Shown here: positions 5,449 to 6,701 of the stretch, in pieces
How the letters are laid out: every line of letters starts with the position of its first letter
Numbering within the stretch: position 1 is the stretch's first letter
Source: Candidatus Wolframiiraptor sp.
Lineage (GTDB): Archaea; Thermoproteota; Nitrososphaeria_A; Caldarchaeales; Wolframiiraptoraceae
Reading direction: 5' to 3'
NCBI GenBank assembly: GCA_003660635.1
Contig: QMUP01000051.1
Location: forward strand, 1-6,701
Length of the DNA: 6,701 nt
The notes under the pieces: model-generated
The model's database searches: none
What the model saw: the letters and a program-made list of their open reading frames with translations, nothing else
What the model was told of the DNA's origin: nothing
Made by a program: the position numbers and the translations under genes

Positions 5449-6211
5449 CCAGTTCACCTCCTATAGTTATGACTAAGGAAACGGATTGCTCGCGTTTCAC
5501 CTTTTCTTTTCTCGGGATGAGTTTTATCTCGTTCTTTAACGGGTTTCTCTTGACGTCCACGTATCCCTCTGTTATTAGGAAGCTTAGGAGATATGCCCGT
5601 TCAAAACTTTCCTCAAATCTATCTCTTTTTATGAATTCCCAGTAATCCACTTCCCCTTTTTCCTCATAGGTTTTCATGAGTTCTTCGCGTAGTTCTTTTA
5701 GTTTCTCGGCGATCTCTTCTTCCTCAGCGATCTTCCCCTTAATTAACTCCACCTCTCTCTGCGAGATCTTCCATCCCCACGTTCTCCCCCCACCTCTAGG
5801 TGGAAGACCTAAGAAGTGTTCGATTCCCTGCCTTAATCTATGCGGCGTCATATGCTCGAGAGAAACTATCGGTCTCCACGCCTTCAGGAAGGCCCTAACT
5901 ATGGATTTCTTGTCCATGGCTACGAGCCTCGTCGCTATCATCTGGGCATCGACGAAGAGCGCCCGCGCCTTCTCTTTCAACCATTTATGTTGTAATGCCA
6001 CCAAGGTCGCGATTTTGTATACGGTCTCGGCGTCCATTACGTAGTAATCGAGATCCGGGGTTTCCTCCAATGTCTTCCTGAGCTTTGAGAGAAGTTCCTT
6101 CACATTTACCGTGAAGGGGTTTAGGCCCCGTTTTTCTATGTTCTCGCAGATTTTGATTATGTTCTCGAGTTCTTCTTTAGCTATTCTGAGTTTTTTCTCA
6201 GCAGTAGTCAT
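5432..6211 (-). CDS. Kleisin-like SMC partner (ScpA/Nse4-like)
   Basis: The 259-residue product lies between an SMC gene and a KITE gene, the usual place for a kleisin, and has the kleisin layout. An N-terminal helical domain (about 1-112) includes NPFTVNVKELLSKLRKTL (31-48) and DAETVYKIATLVALQHKWLK (60-79), comparable in position to the ScpA helices that bind the SMC neck. A Pro/Gly-rich linker with LGLPPRGGGRTWGW (134-147) follows, then a Glu/Lys-rich coiled-coil segment (151-185). A compact C-terminal winged-helix-like segment comes next (187-232; FERAYLLSFLITEGYVDVKR, then EIKLIP), as in kleisin domains that cap the SMC head. A basic tail ends the protein. The length is normal for ScpA or Nse4. 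The ATG lies 1 nt after the SMC stop (TGA-g-ATG), with GGGAGGGTGA (6218-6227) 6 nt before it. Assignment rests on pattern and context, as no single signature residue proves a kleisin. Confidence 0.62.
   Translation of the reverse strand: MTTAEKKLRIAKEELENIIKICENIEKRGLNPFTVNVKELLSKLRKTLEETPDLDYYVMDAETVYKIATLVALQHKWLKEKARALFVDAQMIATRLVAMDKKSIVRAFLKAWRPIVSLEHMTPHRLRQGIEHFLGLPPRGGGRTWGWKISQREVELIKGKIAEEEEIAEKLKELREELMKTYEEKGEVDYWEFIKRDRFEESFERAYLLSFLITEGYVDVKRNPLKNEIKLIPRKEKVKREQSVSLVITIGGELGERRR
5454..5462 (-). promoter_or_regulatory. Shine-Dalgarno that sets the KITE gene start
   Basis: AGGAGGTGA lies within the last codons of the kleisin-like gene (encoding Gly-Gly-Glu) and 5 nt before the GTG at 5446-5448. 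It overlaps the earlier GTG at 5457, making that start unlikely. It implies translational coupling. Confidence 0.7.
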
Positions 6212-6212
6212 C

Positions 6213-6701
6213 TCACGTCACCCTCCCTATGGCCGACTTACCCCCAACATTTTGGACCAATATCACGTTGACGTCTTCCTCAACAGGTATCCTGCCAGGC
6301 GTTATCACTATGTACTGGGTTCTAGATTCCCTTTTCGCGATGTTGAGGAGGAGTTTTATCATCCTCTCCCTATTCAGGGGATCGAGGTGGACGTCGAATT
6401 CGTCAACGGCCCTAAAAGGCGATTTAACATATCTCTGAAGTGCGAGGAGGAATGCAAGTGTCCCGACAATCCTCTCGCCACCGCTATGCGTTTGGGCGTC
6501 TAATATAACTGGTTCTGCGCCTCTAAATCCGACGTGGAGTTCTAGGCTTGCTTTCTCCGGATCTTCTAGGTTTCTTAAAACGATTTTCCCGCTTCCATCG
6601 ACGATGGAGAGGATTGAATCAAATTGGGGTTTGACCTCGTTTATGAGGTTTCGTAGGAATTTCCTCCAAAGCTCTTTCCTATACTCAACCTCCTCAAGCC
6701 C
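6213..6701 (-). CDS. SMC-family ATPase, Smc5/6-like C-terminal head (5' part missing)
   Basis: Only the last 162 residues are in the window; the Walker A half-head, coiled coils and hinge lie beyond base 6701. Seen (numbering from the window edge): the end of a charged coiled coil (1-25); QTHSGGER (70-77, signature SGGER at bases 6471-6485); SPFRAVDEFDVHLDPLNR (94-111), containing Walker B and catalytic D100-E101 and the D-loop (bases 6372-6413); and RTQYIVITPG (127-136). Together these form a complete SMC C-terminal nucleotide-binding half. From memory of the families, PFR-x-x-DEFDV-x-x-D matches Smc6, and SGGER, DP-x-N-x-R and SQY-x-x-ITP match Smc5. Canonical SMC usually has LSGGEK and DE-x-D-x-x-LD followed by a SLR strand, and Rad50 has DEPT. 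The stop TGA 6213-6215 is 1 nt from the kleisin-like ATG, so the genes are one transcription unit. The likely role is a DNA-entrapping, ATP-driven ring. Confidence 0.93.
   Translation of the reverse strand, partial: GLEEVEYRKELWRKFLRNLINEVKPQFDSILSIVDGSGKIVLRNLEDPEKASLELHVGFRGAEPVILDAQTHSGGERIVGTLAFLLALQRYVKSPFRAVDEFDVHLDPLNRERMIKLLLNIAKRESRTQYIVITPGRIPVEEDVNVILVQNVGGKSAIGRVT
6218..6227 (-). promoter_or_regulatory. Shine-Dalgarno for the kleisin-like gene
   Basis: GGGAGGGTGA overlaps the 3' end of the SMC gene and ends 6 nt before the ATG at 6209-6211. It supports that start and re-initiation after the SMC stop codon. Confidence 0.55.

Noticed and set aside
5454..5457. GTG 5457 as start of the KITE gene
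   Set aside because: It lies within the AGGAGGTGA Shine-Dalgarno that is ideally placed for GTG 5448, so the shorter form is preferred.
6111..6503. 130-codon open frame on the plus strand
   Set aside because: It crosses the SMC/kleisin gene junction antisense to both; the minus-strand frames carry clear SMC motifs.
4879..6701. Wadjet (JetABCD) plasmid-defence operon
   Set aside because: SMC, kleisin and KITE genes are present, but no JetD (Toprim-type nuclease) gene follows the KITE gene. The SMC head reads like Smc5/6, and the junction after the operon is non-coding. An upstream JetD outside the window cannot be excluded.
6213..6701. Rad50 or RecN instead of SMC
   Set aside because: Walker B is VDEFD rather than the DEPT of Rad50 and ABC proteins, and the HSGGER and ITP strand pattern with kleisin/KITE neighbours fits SMC.

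Overview
The window looks archaeal and is about half G+C. It encodes an AglB/STT3 oligosaccharyltransferase, a DUF35-type zinc-ribbon/OB protein of the kind archaea use in the mevalonate pathway, and an archaeal/eukaryotic-type YchF-like GTPase with a TGS domain. Several genes have an A/T box 26-28 nt before the start codon, which is the usual layout of leaderless archaeal mRNAs. I cannot name the phylum from this sequence. A TACK-type or Asgard-type lineage is a guess based on eukaryote-like features.

Layout, left to right. Bases 1-1803 (minus) hold most of aglB, with its C-terminal end lost beyond base 1. A small four-cysteine protein (1836-2090, minus) lies just upstream of it. An 81-bp divergent promoter region separates this from a DUF35 protein (2172-2666, plus). 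The DUF35 gene runs head-on into the GTPase gene (2663-3901, minus), and the two TAG stops share one CTAG. A SatP/YaaH-family acetate transporter (3993-4562, minus) follows. Bases 4563-4878 are largely non-coding but hold a possible 32-residue single-pass membrane peptide. Bases 4879-6701 (minus) hold a tightly packed three-gene unit.

That three-gene unit is the most interesting part. Read in transcription order, it encodes: the C-terminal ATPase head of an SMC protein whose motifs resemble eukaryotic Smc5 and Smc6 rather than canonical SMC; a kleisin-like protein; and a tandem winged-helix (KITE) protein with a MAGE/Nse3-like C-terminus. The first two genes are 1 nt apart and the last two overlap, with Shine-Dalgarno sequences at both junctions. 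This implies co-translation and one complex. My reading is an archaeal counterpart of the core of the eukaryotic Smc5/6 complex (SMC + Nse4-like kleisin + Nse3-like KITE), with no Nse2 SUMO ligase or Nse1 RING protein visible. The SMC head call is strong. The kleisin and MAGE calls are inferences from domain pattern and gene order.

The other genes are housekeeping or metabolic: protein N-glycosylation, translation-linked GTPase, acyl-CoA handling and acetate uptake. They show no obvious functional link to the SMC operon.
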